Assembly: GCA_040756515.1 (NCBI GenBank)
Contig: JBFLYW010000016.1
Location: forward strand, 15,718-79,717
Direction: 5' to 3'
Source of the DNA: DSXH01 sp020724325
GTDB taxonomy: Bacteria; Bacteroidota; Ignavibacteria; Ignavibacteriales; Melioribacteraceae
Length of the DNA: 64,000 nt
The notes below the pieces were generated by a model. It did no database searches and was not told where the DNA came from. It was given only the letters and a program-made list of their open reading frames with translations. Numbering within the stretch: the first letter of the stretch is position 1; every line of letters starts with the position of its first letter. Position numbers and translations under genes: made by a program. Shown here piece after piece: positions 1 through 8,648 of this stretch.

Positions 1-470
1 CATTGGTTAACCCAGCATGAGTAGCCCAATCTAAAATATTTAACCGGACACGGAACATAAACAATGGAACTGGAATTTTTTGCCGAAGGATCGGTCAGTT
101 CTCTGTATTTGATGCATCTTTTTATAACGCTCAAAATTTCATCGAATGTAAAAGGTTTCTGAATAAAATCGAGCGCGCCGCTGTAAAGTGAAAGGACTGC
201 ATTTTCTATTGTAGAGTAGCCGGATATGATTACAACGGGAGTATCAATATTTCTATTTCTCAACTCGCTTAGAAACTGAAATCCGTCCATTCCCGGCATC
301 ATAATATCGCTGATTATTATTTTAAATTTATTCTTGTCTGCTTTTAAAAGAGCTGTTTCGGCATCAAGAGCATAATCAATTTTATAATTATTTATATCAC
401 AGACTCTCTTAACGGAATCTATTACAACCTGCTCATCATCAATAATTAATATGTCGAATTCTTCTTTCAT
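1..470 (-). CDS. Response regulator, C-terminus cut by the window edge
   Basis: This is the start of a two-component response regulator, about 156 codons visible, running off the left edge. The receiver domain covers roughly residues 1-120. It has an acidic pair (IIDDE, residues 9-13), a phospho-acceptor in the IISDIMMPGMDG motif, the SGYS switch and the QKPF lysine. The remaining visible residues (VYVPCPVKYFRLGYSTHAG) are not a helix-turn-helix or AAA+ domain; by memory they resemble the opening of a GcvH-like lipoyl-type domain found on some response regulators, which is inference. The ATG directly abuts the stop codon of the kinase at 471, so the two are surely co-transcribed and form a cognate pair serving the cytochrome/NrfD operon upstream. 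Confidence 0.85.
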   Translation of the reverse strand, partial: MKEEFDILIIDDEQVVIDSVKRVCDINNYKIDYALDAETALLKADKNKFKIIISDIMMPGMDGFQFLSELRNRNIDTPVVIISGYSTIENAVLSLYSGALDFIQKPFTFDEILSVIKRCIKYRELTDPSAKNSSSIVYVPCPVKYFRLGYSCWVNQ

Positions 471-2354
471 TTATGCTAAGGGTAATTTTATCGAAAATGT
501 TGTTCCTTTGTCTATTTCACTTTCAACATCAATTGTTCCGTTGTGATTATCAATTATTCCCCACACAATTGCCAGCCCAAGCCCTGTTCCTTTCTGACCT
601 TTGGTTGAAAAGAATGGTTCAAATAGTCTTGGAATATGTTCTTGAGGAATACCGCATCCGGAATCTTTAATTTTTATTTCAACAAACTTTCTATCTCCTC
701 GGCAATCAATATATTCCCATTTCTGCCAGTTATCATTAAATGCTGCGCATCCAAGCAGATGCCCTTGATTTGGAATTATAATTTTATAAACAGGTCCATT
801 GCATTCCGGGCATTTTTCATTTTTATCAATTAATGAAACATCACATAAAGGGCAGTATAGACTAATTGAATTATTGCCTGATAAGCTGATCCCGAAGAAA
901 TGTCTATTATTTCCATAAACAGGGTCCATATTCATAAAACCCTCAACTCCATTCGATTTTATTTTCAATTGAATTGAAGGCAGACCGCCAATTTTAAATT
1001 CCTTGTAAACAAGATTATGATTTTTTGAACAAACCGCAGATTTTAATTGAGTATTACCTTTTGGAGGTAAGCTTGTTAATCTTGTTCTTATTTCGATTGA
1101 GCCGCCGTTTGTTCCAATTGCATCAATAGCGTTGAGTAGCAGATTTAAACAAACTTGCTGTATCTGGTTTGCATCCGCCGTTACTTTTGAAATTTGATCG
1201 TTAAGCTCCGTAGTAAGATTTATTCTACTGTATTTTAATTGATTGTTAACAACACTAATAGCCCGCTTAATAACTTCGTTAATATCTACCTGATGCTTTT
1301 TGGGAGTTGATTGACGCGCAAAATCGAGAAGACCTTTAACAATTTCTCTGCTTCGCATTGTTTCTCTAACAATAACATTCAAGTCCTCCTGCATTTGCGG
1401 GTTATCTTTTGTCCGCTTTAATAGATAGCTGCTGTACGTTAGAACTCCTGTTAAAGGATTATTAATTTCATGGGCTACACCGGCAGCAAGTCTTCCGAGC
1501 GATGCCATTTTATCCGATTGAACAAGCTGGAGTCTTGTTTCATCCAGCCGGTTAATCATCTTATTGAATGAATGACCAAGATAACCCAGCTCGTCTGTCC
1601 CCAAATCGGTTATTGCATAATTAAGATTTCCAAGTGCAACTTCATTTGTAGCTTTTACTAGTTCTTTAACGGGTCTGTCAACCCATCTCTTAACGAACAG
1701 TCCAATTATCAATCCGATAGCTATTACAGATACAACTGCAAATAGTAATACTCGCACCTGATTATTAATCAGCTGCTGGTCAATTTCATTAAGTGAAATA
1801 CTTACATCAAGAACACCCAGAACAGTAGCTTCCTTTGGGTGAGCATGACAATCAGCTAACCAGCAAGATTTTTCGTTGTAGATTGGATTTATAATTCCCA
1901 TTATTCGTGTCGAATCAGGATGAAGTCTAAATAATCTGGTTCTATCTTTCATAGGTAATTTTTCGAGCGGTTTATTCTCGGCATGGCACGCATAACAACT
2001 CTCGGCTTTTTTATCAAGCATCTGTCCAATTTCTTCTTTCTTTCTTGAGTAAATGATCATCCCTTCTTTGTTTAGAATTCTAACATCGTAAATTGTCGGG
2101 TCTTTGCCAATCGTCATTATTGTTTCCTGAATATGATTCCGGTCGTTGAACAACATACTATATCTGGTGCTGTTCTTAACCGTCTCGCTTAACTGATTTG
2201 CATGTCTTTCAACCTCGGAAAGCAATACATCACTCTGCGACTTAATGTTGAAATACGAATAAACTCCTATAATTACTACTGCTGTAAAGCTTACAACAAT
2301 AGTAAGTTTAAGACTGATTCTTTTAAAAATTCCTATTTCATTCAGACTTTTCAT
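471..2354 (-). CDS. Membrane sensor histidine kinase with periplasmic heme motifs and a zinc-ribbon-like insert
   Basis: A 627-residue sensor kinase. A first membrane helix lies near residues 17-35. A periplasmic sensor region of about 165 residues contains one c-type heme motif (CYACH, residues 120-124) and a CX4CH variant (CWLADCH, 164-170). The second helix is near 202-221 and is followed by a HAMP linker (about 222-275). The phospho-acceptor is His295 in GVAHEINNPLTG. In the ATPase domain the N box (NLLLNAIDA, 404-412) and the DSGCGIP box (564-570) are separated by about 150 residues instead of the usual 30-40. The extra stretch holds a CPLC/CPEC pair (Cys501, 504, 515, 518) typical of a zinc ribbon. 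It likely senses redox state or a heme ligand and signals to the adjoining regulator. Confidence 0.9.
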   Translation of the reverse strand: MKSLNEIGIFKRISLKLTIVVSFTAVVIIGVYSYFNIKSQSDVLLSEVERHANQLSETVKNSTRYSMLFNDRNHIQETIMTIGKDPTIYDVRILNKEGMIIYSRKKEEIGQMLDKKAESCYACHAENKPLEKLPMKDRTRLFRLHPDSTRIMGIINPIYNEKSCWLADCHAHPKEATVLGVLDVSISLNEIDQQLINNQVRVLLFAVVSVIAIGLIIGLFVKRWVDRPVKELVKATNEVALGNLNYAITDLGTDELGYLGHSFNKMINRLDETRLQLVQSDKMASLGRLAAGVAHEINNPLTGVLTYSSYLLKRTKDNPQMQEDLNVIVRETMRSREIVKGLLDFARQSTPKKHQVDINEVIKRAISVVNNQLKYSRINLTTELNDQISKVTADANQIQQVCLNLLLNAIDAIGTNGGSIEIRTRLTSLPPKGNTQLKSAVCSKNHNLVYKEFKIGGLPSIQLKIKSNGVEGFMNMDPVYGNNRHFFGISLSGNNSISLYCPLCDVSLIDKNEKCPECNGPVYKIIIPNQGHLLGCAAFNDNWQKWEYIDCRGDRKFVEIKIKDSGCGIPQEHIPRLFEPFFSTKGQKGTGLGLAIVWGIIDNHNGTIDVESEIDKGTTFSIKLPLA

Positions 2355-2355
2355 T

Positions 2356-3477
2356 TTAACGCTTTATTAATTTCCCGGGTAAATCCTTAGGATAAGTTAA
2401 ATCATCATGGCAATCGCTGCAAACAGGATTAGAATATGATTTGTCTTTATGACAGCTTTCGCAATCAAGTTCGCTATGTGTTTCATCCAATACTAATCCG
2501 GTTTTTTTATGATCAAAATTAGCCCAGCTCCAAATTCCGTGGCAAGTTACGCAGTCTTTATTTAATCCTGTAAATTTAGCTGGAGTAGTGTGGCATCTTG
2601 CACAGGTTAACTTAGAATGGAATTTAGATAAATCGAACCCGGTAGAAATTTTGTGATTAAACCGATCGGCTTCCCTGTTCGAATGACAAAATGAACAATT
2701 TGTTTTAACATCGTGACAGCTCGAACATCTTTTATGTTGCTCTGCAAAAGTTCTTTCTGGCTCTGCCGGTTTCTTTATTTGTGAATGGCACTTTGCACAG
2801 CTTTCATTTGAATGGCATTGTGCGCATTCAATTCCAAAAAAGTCCGTATGATCGTTATGATAAAATGTTACAAACTTACCTTTATCGGTTTTTGTATTGT
2901 ATAAAATTTTATTTGGAGTTTTTACTTCCGGATGAATTTTTTTTGTCTTTTCATCTTTCACTTTAACGGGTTTTAAGTCTGCTTTTTCTTTTAGAACATG
3001 ACAATCATTACAATCGGTTTTGCCGCTCCATGATCTGTGACAGTTAATACATTGCTGGTGATAAGCGCCTTTTAGGTCGGGCTTACTTATATCATTTCTT
3101 TTTCTAGATACCTCGTGGCAGTCAGAACACCCAATTACATTGCCGGGAGGATTATAGTGGTGACAGGTTTTGCATCCGCCGGTCATTGCAGACATTTCAG
3201 CATGCGCCAAATGAGAAAACTTAACCGGTGCATAGATATCTGTATCGCGTAATTTATCAATTACTAATATTTGCGGTCCTTCTTCCGGCTTCTGGTCGAT
3301 TCTAATTAAGTTTTCTCTAGGGCAAGGTTTAAGACACGGATTCTCTTTAGTAGGGATATTACAGGAATGACAATTAGAGCACGATAAATTGAGATTTGCA
3401 TGCGAGCTGTTTAATTTAGATTGACTATGGATTAGTATTGGAGTTAAAACTAATAACGCTATTATTATTTTTTTCAT
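2356..3477 (-). CDS. Periplasmic 13-heme c-type cytochrome
   Basis: A 373-residue exported protein with a Sec signal peptide (about residues 1-19, ending near HSQS). It contains 13 CXXCH motifs, the first near residue 33 and the last near residue 355, so it should bind 13 covalent hemes, with many additional histidines as distal ligands. The spacing is of the cytochrome c3/HmcA type, not NrfA-like (no CXXCK). It lies 2 bp downstream of the NrfD-type membrane gene and 1 bp upstream of the sensor kinase, in one transcription unit. Its role is probably to accept or donate electrons in the periplasm for the membrane complex. The physiological partner (hydrogenase, formate dehydrogenase, metal or nitrogen oxide reductase) is not encoded in the window. 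Confidence 0.9.
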   Translation of the reverse strand: MKKIIIALLVLTPILIHSQSKLNSSHANLNLSCSNCHSCNIPTKENPCLKPCPRENLIRIDQKPEEGPQILVIDKLRDTDIYAPVKFSHLAHAEMSAMTGGCKTCHHYNPPGNVIGCSDCHEVSRKRNDISKPDLKGAYHQQCINCHRSWSGKTDCNDCHVLKEKADLKPVKVKDEKTKKIHPEVKTPNKILYNTKTDKGKFVTFYHNDHTDFFGIECAQCHSNESCAKCHSQIKKPAEPERTFAEQHKRCSSCHDVKTNCSFCHSNREADRFNHKISTGFDLSKFHSKLTCARCHTTPAKFTGLNKDCVTCHGIWSWANFDHKKTGLVLDETHSELDCESCHKDKSYSNPVCSDCHDDLTYPKDLPGKLIKR

Positions 3478-3479
3478 TG

Positions 3480-4715
3480 CTAAACACTCCTAATAGAGAA
3501 TTTTGCTTTGGTTCCGGAATGCTGCGGAACGCTAACAATTGGGAATATCATTACAAATGCTCTAAAGAGTAATATTTCGAGTGCGATAAATCCTGCAGTA
3601 ACAGAAATTTCTCCGATGGATGGGAAATAGTTCTGGAATTGATAAGGAGGATTGTAAGCAACAATAAAATTATTTATTCTATTCAAAAATACTCCGAAGA
3701 TTACTAGGAATGCAGCTAATGTTAATCCGAGAGGAGATTTATGAATTTGAGGCGACATAAACAGTCTTAACGGAACAATAACACCTATAACAATCTCTAT
3801 TACGAACATAACACTTGCAGTATTGAATTCAGTCAAGTAAACAAATGTTTGCCTAATTACCATATCGCCCAATTTAAATGATAAGTAAATTCCCAGCAGC
3901 GGAGCAACCATATTTCCAAGATTAGACATAATAGTTGTTTCGGGTTTCAAACGAAATGACTTTGAAGTTAAGTAGGATTCAAAAATAACCATCGGAAATC
4001 CTACAGCCATAGCAGAGAGCAAGAACAAAAGGGGGAGGATTGGCGTCTGCCATAAAGGATGCATTTTAGGTCCGGCAATTATCATCAATGTTCCTAATGA
4101 AGATTGATGTAAGCAAGAAAGAACAACTCCTGCAATAATGAAAATAAACATTGTTTTATCTAACCCTCTATCAAGCGCTCTTAAGAGCTTATCTATAGTA
4201 ATATTAAATCGTTTTAATAATCCGGGAAGGTTAACTCTTCCTATAAATCTTTCAGAAACTATCGGCAGAAATTCAATGTAGAGAACCGTTAAATAAATCA
4301 TAACACACATACCAACTTCAAACAAAGCCGAGTTACCGTTCCACATAATGAGAGGATGCCATATGTAATAATATCGTCCGAGGTCAATAGCAACGCTTAT
4401 AGCAACAAAAGTATAGCCGAGCAATGCAGTTAATAAAGCTGGTCTGGTAATTAAATGATATTCCTCTTTGTGCATAATATGCCCAAGCGCTGCAGTTGTG
4501 AATCCTCCGGCAGCAAGTGCAACACCGGCAGCTACATCAATACCAATCCATATTCCCCACGGAAATTCATTCGATAAATTGGTTACTGCACCAAGTCCAA
4601 ATATTAACCGCGCTATAACAAATAGAATTCCGACTGCAGCTACAAAAGAAAGAATAATTACAGTTGGTGTAAAATATCTTCTTGGCAGAGGTACAGGTTT
4701 CATTTTCTCACTCAT
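3480..4715 (-). CDS. NrfD/HybB-type polytopic membrane subunit of a quinone-linked redox complex
   Basis: A 411-residue protein with about ten hydrophobic helices and short loops, matching the NrfD/PsrC/HybB family in length and composition. The first helix starts after a short basic N-terminus, and the early FPWGIWIGIDVAAGVALAAG segment is characteristic of the family. Members bind menaquinone and pass electrons to or from a periplasmic four-cluster ferredoxin partner. That partner is encoded immediately upstream and its reading frame overlaps this one by 8 bp, which suggests translational coupling. HybB and HmcC are the closest named analogues; which one it tracks cannot be decided by eye. 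Confidence 0.88.
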   Translation of the reverse strand: MSEKMKPVPLPRRYFTPTVIILSFVAAVGILFVIARLIFGLGAVTNLSNEFPWGIWIGIDVAAGVALAAGGFTTAALGHIMHKEEYHLITRPALLTALLGYTFVAISVAIDLGRYYYIWHPLIMWNGNSALFEVGMCVMIYLTVLYIEFLPIVSERFIGRVNLPGLLKRFNITIDKLLRALDRGLDKTMFIFIIAGVVLSCLHQSSLGTLMIIAGPKMHPLWQTPILPLLFLLSAMAVGFPMVIFESYLTSKSFRLKPETTIMSNLGNMVAPLLGIYLSFKLGDMVIRQTFVYLTEFNTASVMFVIEIVIGVIVPLRLFMSPQIHKSPLGLTLAAFLVIFGVFLNRINNFIVAYNPPYQFQNYFPSIGEISVTAGFIALEILLFRAFVMIFPIVSVPQHSGTKAKFSIRSV

Positions 4716-5625
4716 GGTGTACCTCTTTATTTTTATCTGATTCGGCTTTCTTTTTATTAATCCACATTACAGCACCAAGTAAAGCGTAAAGAGCAACCGG
4801 GGGGACAAAGTAAGCGAAAATTCCATGCTGAATTGCCTCGCTAACGCCTGGAGCTGTATTAGTTCCTAATTTTGGAAATTGAAGCTCTGCAAAATCTTTG
4901 TTTGCAAGATAGAGCCAGCTGGTTCCGCCAACTTCAAACTCACCGTAAACATGATTAATGTAACGATTTGGGTAAAGACCAATCTTTTGGTGTGCACGGT
5001 CTACTAAGGATTTTCTCTTTCCATAAGTGAGAACTTCCATAGGACAAATTTCAACGCAAGCCGGAAGTTTTCCTTCCGTTGTTCTTTCAAAACAGAAGTC
5101 GCATTTGCGAATATCAGGATGCCATGCTTTTTCAAATTCAAATGCGGGAATTTGGAACGGACAAGCTACCATACAATAACGGCATCCAATACATTTATCG
5201 CTATCCCAAATAACTGAACCATTTTTCTCTTTTGAGAATGCACCAACAATACAAGCAGAAACACAAGCCGGTTTATCACAATGCATGCATTGTACTTTTA
5301 CATTAATTGAAAACTGCTCGGTTTCTAAAGGCGAATATTCATTTACAATAGTTAATGCTTTTGCATCCGGTCTGCGCATCTTTTCAAATACTGATCTGTC
5401 GCCATAAGTTTCAATCGGTTCTGTGGGTAAACCGTGAGCTGTTTTGCATGCCCATTCACATTTTCGGCAGCCAATACATATGGTTGTATCAATCAATACT
5501 CCCATTCGGTTTTCATCTAATACATAATCTGGTTCGGCTTTTACTGCCTTTGTTGAAAGTCCCGCGATTCCTGCACCTAATAAAGCGGATCTTTTTAGAA
5601 ATTTTCTTCTGGATTCATTTATCAT
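4708..5625 (-). CDS. Tat-exported ferredoxin-like electron transfer protein (HybA/HmcB type)
   Basis: About 305 residues. The start was placed at the ATG at 5625, not at the longer reading frame beginning at 5694, because GGAGG lies just upstream of it and the twin-arginine signal (SRRKFLKRSALLGAG) follows at once. Four [4Fe-4S] cluster groups can be read: CIGCRKCEWAC, CMHCDKPACVSAC, CIGCRYCMVAC and the CDFC...CVEIC set. A C-terminal membrane anchor (about residues 270-290) is followed by a charged tail. This order, with the single C-terminal helix, is that of HybA of hydrogenase-2 and of HmcB. It should relay electrons on the periplasmic face between the NrfD-like subunit and the multiheme cytochrome. 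Confidence 0.9.
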   Translation of the reverse strand: MINESRRKFLKRSALLGAGIAGLSTKAVKAEPDYVLDENRMGVLIDTTICIGCRKCEWACKTAHGLPTEPIETYGDRSVFEKMRRPDAKALTIVNEYSPLETEQFSINVKVQCMHCDKPACVSACIVGAFSKEKNGSVIWDSDKCIGCRYCMVACPFQIPAFEFEKAWHPDIRKCDFCFERTTEGKLPACVEICPMEVLTYGKRKSLVDRAHQKIGLYPNRYINHVYGEFEVGGTSWLYLANKDFAELQFPKLGTNTAPGVSEAIQHGIFAYFVPPVALYALLGAVMWINKKKAESDKNKEVHHE

Positions 5626-5739
5626 TAATACCTCCATAGATTCTAATCCAGTTTTAGTATACTCTGATTTGATTAATTGGAGTCTATTATCCATTTCTAA
5701 CTTACAATTTTAGGAGAAGTTTGTCAATTTAAAGAGTGG

Positions 5740-5773
5740 AGAAAATAGATTTCGGCTATTTTCTTGATTTTTT
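5740..5773 (+). terminator. AT-rich hairpin plus T-run in the leader of the aromatic fusion gene
   Basis: Two 9-base arms (AGAAAATAG at 5740-5748 and CTATTTTCT at 5756-5764) flank a 7-base loop and are followed by a run of nine T. It sits about 40 bases before the ATG at 5814, in the divergent gap. It could be an attenuator-like element or a chance AT-rich palindrome; the stem is weak. Confidence 0.35.
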
Positions 5774-5813
5774 TTTATCTTCATCTTCCAAATTTCAACA
5801 TCAACTGTGATTT

Positions 5814-7865
5814 ATGCCGAAGAAAAGAGTTAAGAATATCGAACAACTTAGAGAGTTAATTAATAGTGTTGATGAAAACATTTTAAAATTGCTTTCAAAA
5901 AGAAGGGAACTTAGTAAAGAAGTGATTCTTTCAAAAGATACTACTAAGAGTCCTATAAGAGATCAGTCCAGAGAAGCGGAACTTCTTACACGGATAATTA
6001 AGATTGGTAAAAAAGAGGGGTTGGACTCTACTTACATTTCAAAAATTTTTGATAAAATTATAGAAGATTCTGTCCGGCTGCAGCAGAAGTATGTTCAATC
6101 GAAAAGCCCATCGGCTGAACGAAAGAAGAGTATAAATGTTGCAATTCAGGGCATTGAAGGATCGTATAGTTACCTTGCAGCAAAAAAATATTTTTCCAAT
6201 TCAAAAGTGAAAATCAAATTCAACTTCAAAAAAAGGTTTGATGAAGTAACTACCTCCGTTGAAATAGGGGAATCCGATTTAGCATTGCTTCCAATAGAGA
6301 ATACAACTTCGGGGGGAATTAATGAAGTATACGATCTACTTTTACATACCTCACTTTCTATTATTGGTGAAGAAAAGTATAGGGTTAATCACTGTCTGGT
6401 TGGAATTGGTGACATACGGCTTGAGAAAATAAAAAAGGTTTATGCACACTATCAGGCAGCTTCTCAATGCAGCAAATTTATTGAGGGTATTTCCGGTGCA
6501 TCAATTGAATATTTTGTTGATACTGCTATGTCGGTTCAGAAAGTTAAGGAGGAAAACAATTCCTACTTTACGGCTATTGCAAGTGAGGAAGCTGCTAAAC
6601 TATTTGGTCTTAAAATTTTGGTTAGAAATATTGCAAATCAACAGGAGAATTATACACGGTTTATAGTAGTATCTAGAAAGCCGCAGATTGTAGACAAAAG
6701 AATACCATGCAAGACTTCGATAGTAATGGCTACATCTCAAATGCCGGGTTCTCTTGTAGAAGCACTTAGTGTATTTAAGAAAAACAACGTCAATCTTACA
6801 AAACTTGAATCGAGACCAATAATAGGGAATGTATGGGAGGAAATGTTTTATCTCGATTTTGAAGGTAATGTTCAAGATGAATCTATTCAAAAATTACTTG
6901 ATGAGTTTGGTCGATATGTTCGTTTTATGAAAGTTTTGGGGAGTTATCCATTTCAGGAACTTGTGAGAATAAAACTGGAACCGGGAAAAGTTGAGGATGG
7001 AGAATTCAAAAATATTGAAATAAAAAGTGATAAGATTGTTAAAGAGGCACCTCAAGTTGCATCTAAGAAAAACAAAAGTTACAGATTAGCAAGCAGAGAT
7101 TATAAAAAGGAAGATACAGTTATAAAAGTTGGAGAAGTATTAATTGGCGGAAACAATTTTGTAGTAATAGCCGGACCATGTTCGGTTGAGTCCAGAGAAA
7201 TGATATTGGAATGCGCACATGAAGTTAAGGAATTTGGCGGGCACATTTTACGCGGCGGGTGTTTTAAGCCGCGAACTTCTCCTTATAGCTTCCAGGGATT
7301 AGGATTAGATGCACTCGATGATCTTACTAAAGCCGGAAAATATTACGATATGCCGGTTGTTACAGAAGTTCTTGATACGCCGTCTGTTGCTATGGTTGCA
7401 AAAACAGCAGATATATTGCAGATAGGTGCGCGCAACATGCAGAATTTTTCGTTGTTGAAAGAGGTTGGTAAAACTCAACGACCGGTTTTATTGAAGCGGG
7501 GAATAATGGCATCTATTGATGAACTGTTAAATGCCGCCGAATATATTTTGTCTCAGGGTAATCGTCAGGTAATTTTATGCGAGCGCGGTATAAGAACATT
7601 TGAAACTGCAACCAGAAACACCCTTGATATTAGTGCAATTCCGGTGCTTAAGGAACTTACGCATTTACCAATTATTGTTGACCCTTCGCATGCTATCGGT
7701 CAACGTGATAAAGTAGCACCGCTTGCTAAAGCCGCAAAAATAGTTGGTGCTCATGGTATAATGATAGAGATTCATCCGGATCCTGAAAAAGCGTTAAGCG
7801 ACGGAGAACAATCCCTCTATTTCAGTCAATATGAAATTTTGATGAAGGAATTGTCTAAATTGTAA
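5814..7865 (+). CDS. Trifunctional chorismate mutase / prephenate dehydratase / DAHP synthase
   Basis: A 683-residue fusion of three aromatic-pathway enzymes. Residues 7-95 are an AroQ-type chorismate mutase (LRELINSVDENILKLLSKRR). Residues 107-290 are prephenate dehydratase, with the opening IQGIEGSYSYLAA and the catalytic Thr281-Arg-Phe motif. Residues 301-380 are an ACT domain with GSLV and ESRP (332-335), the phenylalanine-binding signature of this family. Residues 435-683 are a type I-beta DAHP synthase (IAGPCSVES, GGCFKPRTSPYSFQG, IVDPSHAIGQRD). It would therefore catalyse the first shikimate step and both steps from chorismate to phenylpyruvate, with Phe feedback through the ACT domain. 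CM-DAHPS and CM-PDT fusions are well known; all three together are less so. It is monocistronic here. Confidence 0.93.
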   Translation: MPKKRVKNIEQLRELINSVDENILKLLSKRRELSKEVILSKDTTKSPIRDQSREAELLTRIIKIGKKEGLDSTYISKIFDKIIEDSVRLQQKYVQSKSPSAERKKSINVAIQGIEGSYSYLAAKKYFSNSKVKIKFNFKKRFDEVTTSVEIGESDLALLPIENTTSGGINEVYDLLLHTSLSIIGEEKYRVNHCLVGIGDIRLEKIKKVYAHYQAASQCSKFIEGISGASIEYFVDTAMSVQKVKEENNSYFTAIASEEAAKLFGLKILVRNIANQQENYTRFIVVSRKPQIVDKRIPCKTSIVMATSQMPGSLVEALSVFKKNNVNLTKLESRPIIGNVWEEMFYLDFEGNVQDESIQKLLDEFGRYVRFMKVLGSYPFQELVRIKLEPGKVEDGEFKNIEIKSDKIVKEAPQVASKKNKSYRLASRDYKKEDTVIKVGEVLIGGNNFVVIAGPCSVESREMILECAHEVKEFGGHILRGGCFKPRTSPYSFQGLGLDALDDLTKAGKYYDMPVVTEVLDTPSVAMVAKTADILQIGARNMQNFSLLKEVGKTQRPVLLKRGIMASIDELLNAAEYILSQGNRQVILCERGIRTFETATRNTLDISAIPVLKELTHLPIIVDPSHAIGQRDKVAPLAKAAKIVGAHGIMIEIHPDPEKALSDGEQSLYFSQYEILMKELSKL

Positions 7866-7877
7866 AAAGAATGGAGT

Positions 7878-8429
7878 TTATAATTTTTTCTGAATTTGAA
7901 CATAGATTAAATAATAACTCGCACTTGTTTTTGTAAACGTTAATCCATAATCTAAACCGAGACCAAGATGAATCCCTTTCCGGTCAGATTCCGAAAAATC
8001 AATTCCGTATAATATATTGAATGAAGCACCCGGCTCCCATTCATTAATATCCCCAAACGTCCTGTCATTCAAATAGTTTAAGCCAACTCCCTGTTCAACG
8101 TAAAACAATTCATTCAAATCAACTCTTAAAACTCCCTTTATGTAATAAGATTTAATGAACGGATAATATCTTAGTTTACGACTCTCAGGAAGAAACCGCT
8201 CAAGTTTTTGAGAATAAGTAAATCCCATTCTAAATGTAAGATCATCTGCAAACCATGGAACCAAATCCAAATAAAACATAGAACCCAGACTTGTAACCGA
8301 CGGCGAATTCCCTTTTACCTCTCCAAGTCCAATTGAGACGCCGGCGTTTACAGATTTTATCTGTGCCGAACTATTAATGTGAAAAAGAGGAGCAGTCAAA
8401 AATGTGAGTAAAACTAATTTTGCTTTCAT
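7878..8429 (-). CDS. Exported outer-membrane beta-barrel-like protein
   Basis: About 183 residues when started at the ATG at 8429, where a Sec signal peptide (MKAKLVLLTFLTAPLF, cleavage near NSSAQ) begins; the frame is open further upstream to 8498 but that part overlaps the PspC gene. The rest alternates hydrophobic and polar residues with many Tyr, Phe and Gly, and ends in an aromatic-rich strand, as in small 8-stranded outer-membrane barrels. No specific family was recognised. It follows the PspC-domain gene on the same strand. Confidence 0.7.
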   Translation of the reverse strand: MKAKLVLLTFLTAPLFHINSSAQIKSVNAGVSIGLGEVKGNSPSVTSLGSMFYLDLVPWFADDLTFRMGFTYSQKLERFLPESRKLRYYPFIKSYYIKGVLRVDLNELFYVEQGVGLNYLNDRTFGDINEWEPGASFNILYGIDFSESDRKGIHLGLGLDYGLTFTKTSASYYLIYVQIQKKL

Positions 8430-8442
8430 TGATTTATTTGTT

Positions 8443-8628
8443 CTAATTGTTTTGTTCGGTACGCGGTTGATTAGTAAACCATAAAATAATATAAACAACC
8501 AGACCCGGAATTATAAAAGTAATTAGAGTAAGAAAAATCCAAAATACTCTTACAAGAGTTTTATTAAGCCCAAAGTATAGAGCAATTCTGTAACATACAC
8601 CGCCGATTATTTTATTTGAACCGCTCAT
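8443..8628 (-). CDS. Small PspC-domain membrane protein
   Basis: 61 residues. The N-terminal half (KIIGGVCYRIALYFGLNKTL) is the PspC signature of a short amphipathic region, followed by a single membrane helix (about residues 28-51) and a short polar tail. Stand-alone PspC-domain proteins of this size occur in many Bacteroidota and are linked to envelope stress in better-studied relatives. It sits between the cupin gene and the outer-membrane protein gene, on the same strand as both. Confidence 0.8.
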   Translation of the reverse strand: MSGSNKIIGGVCYRIALYFGLNKTLVRVFWIFLTLITFIIPGLVVYIILWFTNQPRTEQNN

Positions 8629-8648
8629 ACATACGACTTATTTAAATA

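Noticed and set aside
5626..5694. Longer N-terminus for the HybA-like protein
   Set aside because: It would place 23 residues before the Tat signal, while a GGAGG site and the twin-arginine motif mark the ATG at 5625.
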